From assembly GCA_026260175.1 (NCBI GenBank), contig JAKCWW010000702.1:61506-82618 (forward strand): 21,113 nt of DNA. The letters are read 5' to 3'. Position 1 is the first letter of the stretch; each line of letters begins with the position of its first letter. The position numbers and the translations under genes are program-made. Shown one piece after another: positions 19,440 to 21,113 of the stretch. Under the pieces are notes generated by a model. It was given only the letters and a program-made list of their open reading frames with translations, was not told the origin of the DNA and did not search any database. The DNA is from Reticulitermes lucifugus (Eukaryota; Arthropoda; Insecta; Blattodea; Rhinotermitidae).

Positions 19440-19590
19440 ACGCTCTTCGCACCGTGTCGTCTAGGAGGTGGGTAACAGCGTTTCGGGAAGGATAAGCTGC
19501 CTCCGTCTTCAGGGTAGAAAAAACTTTATGGTCATGTTGTCTTATTCGGTAGTTCTTTTTCTTACTTGATGAAAACGCTTTCATCTGTAG
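19440..19590 (-). repeat. Fragment of a dispersed repeat, minus orientation
   Basis: The minus-strand reading STLKTEAAYPSRNAV resembles an STLKxEAxxSSETSV phrase I recall from insect repeats. At base level CTGAAGACGGAGGCAG...CCCGAAAC aligns with 17901-17940. The 83-codon frame over it is therefore discounted as a gene. Confidence 0.4.
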
Positions 19591-19643
19591 TTATCTACTG
19601 ACTGGATTCTTCATTTGATGAAATAAATTATACTTTTGTACTA

Positions 19644-19644
<1 letters not shown>

Positions 19645-19680
<36 letters not shown>
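19645..19680. repeat. Perfect (TAA)12 microsatellite
   Basis: Twelve uninterrupted TAA units; same motif as the tract at 10170. Confidence 0.95.
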
Positions 19681-19681
<1 letters not shown>

Positions 19682-20601
19682 TTCTGGGAATAAATTAATG
19701 GACGTGCAAATGTCTGAAATTTTAATCCAGAAATTATTGATTTTGTACGAAATTTGTTATTTGGGGTTATAGCCTACTAAAAGCAGTCAGCTGAATTTAA
19801 TTTTAGTTCTGTGTCTGTTTAATATAACATTTTATTCACATGAATATTAAATCTAACTTCTTAGGTTTCCTAAAAACATCTGGTCTATGAATAATTTACT
19901 CTGACATAAAATTCTTTACATCTCGCTGATACTCTGTCTCTTCGTTGCTTTGTCTGCAGAGTCATTTTGTTAGCGACAGTAGTCTTTCAATTTTAAATGA
20001 TTTAACAAACCAGTGAAGTGTGCAGTGAAGCAAAGCAAAGAACAAATGTGGACTGTACATACAACAAACTTTCCACATTTACTCTAAGTTTATTCTGAAA
20101 TTATGAATATTATAACTGTCAATCCATTACTTACTAACTAACAGGCTAAGGAGTGGAGACCATCTTTAAAGTCTTGTAATCGTTCGGGTAATAAAGATGT
20201 TCTCCGCCGGTCATGGAACCCACAAGTTATTTTTCGTTTTCACAAGAGTCAGCAGCTGATAATAAAAATCAGATGGTTCCAATCCACAATTTCCGACTTT
20301 ATTTCTATAAGCTTCATTTAAGTATTATTTTATCATCTACGCCTAGTTCTTTCAAGTGATTTTTTCCTCTATCACTTCGCCTCATAAAGCCCATCTCGTA
20401 TGTGTCATATGTCGGCTGTGTAATAAGGATTTCACTTTGAGCGACATGCTACATGTGTGTTATTCTGACCTCTGAACTCCATTAACACCATAACTCCATT
20501 ATTGTAGTCGTTACGTTACTGTCAAGCCGTGAAATACCTGAAACAGGCATCTTTTCCACAGCATAGATCCGGCTTTAGTCCCAGGGAATATCTTGTGCTT
20601 T
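19681..20601. other. Unassigned DNA
   Basis: No gene was recognised. TGTGGGTTCCATGACCGGCGG on the minus strand near 20225-20205 faintly recalls a SINE box B, without a box A partner. Confidence 0.5.
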
Positions 20602-20634
20602 TGTGTGTGTGTGTGTGCGCGTGCATGCGTGTAC
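20602..20634. repeat. (TG)8 and adjoining perfect purine-pyrimidine alternation
   Basis: (TG)8 at 20602-20617 runs into CGCGTGCATGCGTGTAC, giving 33 consecutive alternating bases. Such tracts can adopt Z-DNA under supercoiling. Confidence 0.9.
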
Positions 20635-21010
20635 TGGAGCGTTGAAGGCGCGTAAGAGCTTGGATAAGACTGAAGTTGTAGTGTCCATTACTTAACTAAC
20701 GTTGAAATCGTATACAAATACACTTTTCATACTTTTACCGAGTGACAGACAGACAGACTGTAGGCAAATTGCAAGAGGAAACACGTAAGAATAGTGAGTT
20801 AAACATGTAGCTATGTGTGTCTGTAATTGCGATGCTAAAACAACAATATGTATGAAGTGGCTGTATCAGAATCATTTATTATAAGTAACATAAAATGATT
20901 CTGGTTGTACTTGGCTACAGCTCTATAGCCTACTGTTCAGGAACTTTAAAGTGTTAGACTCACTACATCAGGTCTCTGTGGAGCTGTGAATGTACTGCAA
21001 AGCGCCATGA
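20635..21010. other. Unassigned DNA
   Basis: Contains a small GACAGACAGACAG run near 20745-20757. No gene or transposon end was recognised. Confidence 0.5.
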
Positions 21011-21113
21011 AGATGAAGTGTTTGGCGTACGTAACATTTGAGATTTTCACGGAGGTGACAATTTGTATTGTAGATGAAGTGTTTGGCGTACGTAACATTT
21101 GAGATTTTTACGG
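21011..21113 (+). repeat. Tandem 61-bp repeat, cut by the window end
   Basis: The unit AGATGAAGTGTTTGGCGTAC... starts at 21011 and again at 21072. The 42 bases visible of the second unit match the first at 41 positions. Each unit contains the head sequence TTTGAGATTTT(C/T)ACGG also found at 12789, so the array was built from the start of that dispersed repeat plus flanking DNA. Copy number is unknown because the window ends. Confidence 0.9.

Noticed and set aside
1..21113. CRISPR array, phage, bacterial operon or antiviral defence locus
   Set aside because: No regularly spaced repeats, no dense gene packing and no prokaryotic gene families; the window is typical gene-poor animal DNA.

Overview
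The window looks like nuclear DNA of an insect with an AT-rich, repeat-laden genome. The evidence is one clear arthropod cuticular-protein gene with a spliced signal peptide, surrounded by long gene-poor DNA that carries decayed tRNA-derived SINEs, non-LTR 3' ends, hAT ends and a Tc1/mariner derivative. The repeats remind me of cockroach and termite genomes (Blattodea), but that is an impression from memory and not something the sequence proves.

The only convincing protein-coding gene is at 1579-3204 (+). It is the main exon of a long extracellular cuticle protein of the CPR family (chitin-binding R&R domain). Its signal peptide is interrupted by an intron, so the start codon lies upstream. 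A possible mini first exon at 1448-1483 gives an in-frame model of about 553 residues, but this is uncertain. The mature protein has an acidic N-terminus, a compact R&R domain with two cysteines, and a long Pro/Thr/Gln/Tyr-rich tail. Candidate poly(A) signals lie at 3952 and 4189-4198.

Layout: 1-186 is a hAT-like right end with subterminal repeats. 465-690 is a non-LTR retrotransposon 3' remnant (+). 1060-1300 is a GC-richer block with inverted repeats upstream of the gene. 1448-3204 is the cuticle gene. 3205-8150 is mostly unrecognised AT-rich DNA. 8165-8281 is a probable SINE piece (-). 8960-9350 is a second non-LTR 3' remnant (+). 9871-10155 is a SINE (-) with an 8-bp target duplication, followed by (AAT)11. 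11399-11480 is a hAT-like left end. 13248-13500 is a second SINE family (-) with a 17-bp imperfect target duplication. 15700-15880 is a non-LTR remnant (-). 15891-16619 is a TA-flanked Tc1/mariner-superfamily deletion derivative with terminal inverted repeats of about 150 bp and a broken transposase C-terminus. 17101-18200 holds two diverged copies of an interspersed repeat whose head also occurs at 12789. 19645 is (TAA)12, 20602 a Z-DNA-prone alternating tract, and 21011 to the end a 61-bp tandem unit containing the same repeat head.

No operon-like gene cooperation, CRISPR array, structural rRNA or functional tRNA is visible. I found no evidence of a new biological system; the strongest new observations are the structures of individual mobile elements and the odd features of the cuticle protein.
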